Shown piece by piece: positions 22,347 to 22,775 of a DNA stretch of 22,775 nt. Position numbers and translations under genes: made by a program. The notes under the pieces were generated by a model. The model searched no databases. It saw only the letters and a list, made by a program, of their open reading frames with translations, and had not been told where the DNA came from. This DNA comes from CAZVFX01 sp964626565 (GTDB lineage: Bacteria > Myxococcota_A > UBA9042 > CAIXZC01). The first letter of the stretch is position 1. Each line of letters starts with the position of its first letter. The stretch lies in the NCBI GenBank assembly GCA_964626565.1, contig CAZVFX010000113.1, forward strand, positions 1 through 22,775, given 5' to 3'.

Positions 22347-22374
22347 TTGACAACCTGTGGGCGTTTTGTATAAT
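22347..22374 (+). promoter_or_regulatory. Near-consensus sigma-70 promoter of the ATPase gene
   Basis: TTGACA (22347-22352), 16-nt spacer, TATAAT (22369-22374): both boxes are perfect. It lies 40 bp past the hydrolase stop and about 53 bp before the ATG at 22427. Such a strong promoter with an operator over its start suggests tight repression. Confidence 0.8.
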
Positions 22375-22412
22375 GGTCATTGAATAAATTTATTCAACGA
22401 CCATTGAATAAA
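22372..22412. promoter_or_regulatory. Large inverted repeat over the ATPase-gene start site, with a third half-site
   Basis: TTGAATAAATTTATTCAA (22380-22397) is a perfect 18-bp palindrome. AATGGTC (22372-22378) and GACCATT (22399-22405) extend it to 34 bp with one mismatched pair (22379/22398). A third half-site TTGAATAAA lies at 22404-22412 in the same orientation as the first. The element overlaps the -10 and start region, and its AT richness contrasts with the surroundings. This looks like a repressor operator; the regulator is not identified. Confidence 0.7.
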
Positions 22413-22426
22413 CTGCAGGGGCCGGC

Positions 22427-22775
22427 ATGGACATCAGGTTTGAACCGCACAATCTGCACCGAAAAAACCTCGAAGAGTTCCTTGAGCGGGACCCTCATCT
22501 GAGGCATCTGGAAGGCCTGCCTCTGGTCTACCGGTCACCCCTGCTCGACGACTTGCCCCGCACAGCACCAGGTATATACACTCTGGGCGGGGGAAGACAG
22601 GTGGGCAAATCCACCCTGCTAAAGCAGTGGATGGCTGAATTGCTGAACGCGGGGACGGTACCGGAGCGAATTACCTACCTTACCGGGGAACTGATCGACG
22701 ATCACCACGCCCTGGTCCGCCTAGTCGCTGACTCGCTGAGTGACGAGACGGCCGCGCACACGGACTTCCTTGTGA
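22427..22775 (+). CDS. AAA-type ATPase (AAA_14/DUF4143-like), N-terminal part only
   Basis: An open frame from ATG 22427 runs off the window after 116 codons. It encodes an N-terminal segment (HNLHRKNLEEFLERDPHLRHL), then LVYRSPLLDDLP and a Walker A loop, GGGRQVGKST, about 50 residues in, followed by LLKQWM. This is the opening of the ATPase family that often carries a C-terminal DUF4143 domain and occurs in many scattered copies in anaerobes; its cellular role is poorly known. The ribosome site is weak (GGGG about 6 nt upstream). The gene has its own near-consensus promoter overlapped by a palindrome. Lacking the C-terminus, the subfamily cannot be fixed. Confidence 0.75.
   Translation, partial: MDIRFEPHNLHRKNLEEFLERDPHLRHLEGLPLVYRSPLLDDLPRTAPGIYTLGGGRQVGKSTLLKQWMAELLNAGTVPERITYLTGELIDDHHALVRLVADSLSDETAAHTDFLV

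Overview
The window looks like a chromosomal segment from an anaerobic, GC-rich bacterium of the Desulfobacterota/Myxococcota type (former Deltaproteobacteria). The clues are a class II benzoyl-CoA reductase gene set, selenocysteine use, a c-type multiheme cytochrome, sigma-54 promoters with an NtrC-type regulator, and lipoproteins whose signal cysteine is followed by long acidic low-complexity linkers. The taxon is an inference from gene content only. No tRNA, rRNA, CRISPR array, transposase or phage gene was seen.

Layout. (a) 1-1531, minus: a beta-oxidation pair, 3-hydroxyacyl-CoA dehydrogenase followed by an overlapping enoyl-CoA hydratase/isomerase cut by the window edge. (b) 1604-7902, minus: a redox signalling and electron-transfer block, transcribed as histidine kinase, NtrC-type regulator, stand-alone receiver, then 16-heme lipoprotein. 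The kinase carries a heme-c motif (CRDCH) in its extracytoplasmic sensor. The receiver protein is a truncated paralogue of the NtrC regulator. The receiver and cytochrome genes are each preceded by a nearly identical -24/-12 (sigma-54) promoter. (c) 7962-9098, plus: a divergently transcribed acyl-CoA dehydrogenase. (d) 9195-20307, minus: bamB-C-D-E-F-G-H-I plus a tetR gene, nearly all overlapping or tightly spaced. bamF is readable only if an in-frame TGA is decoded as selenocysteine, and a bacterial-type SECIS hairpin lies just downstream of it. A 9-bp-arm inverted repeat at the bamB promoter is a good candidate operator for the TetR protein encoded at the operon's end. (e) 20468-22306, plus: a CocE/S15-type hydrolase lipoprotein. 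(f) 22347-22775, plus: the start of an AAA-type ATPase gene behind a near-consensus sigma-70 promoter overlapped by a large inverted repeat.

How it may work together. BamB-I would reduce benzoyl-CoA to a dienoyl-CoA without ATP hydrolysis, using the W enzyme BamB and an electron-bifurcating Hdr/Mvh/Nuo-like module. The acyl-CoA dehydrogenase, hydratase and 3-hydroxyacyl-CoA dehydrogenase could serve lower steps of the same catabolism. The heme-sensor kinase/NtrC system next door may tune disposal of electrons through the 16-heme lipoprotein. The link between the two blocks is inferred from proximity. The ring-opening hydrolase (bamA) and the dedicated dienoyl-CoA hydratase (bamR) and dehydrogenase (bamQ) are not recognised in this window.
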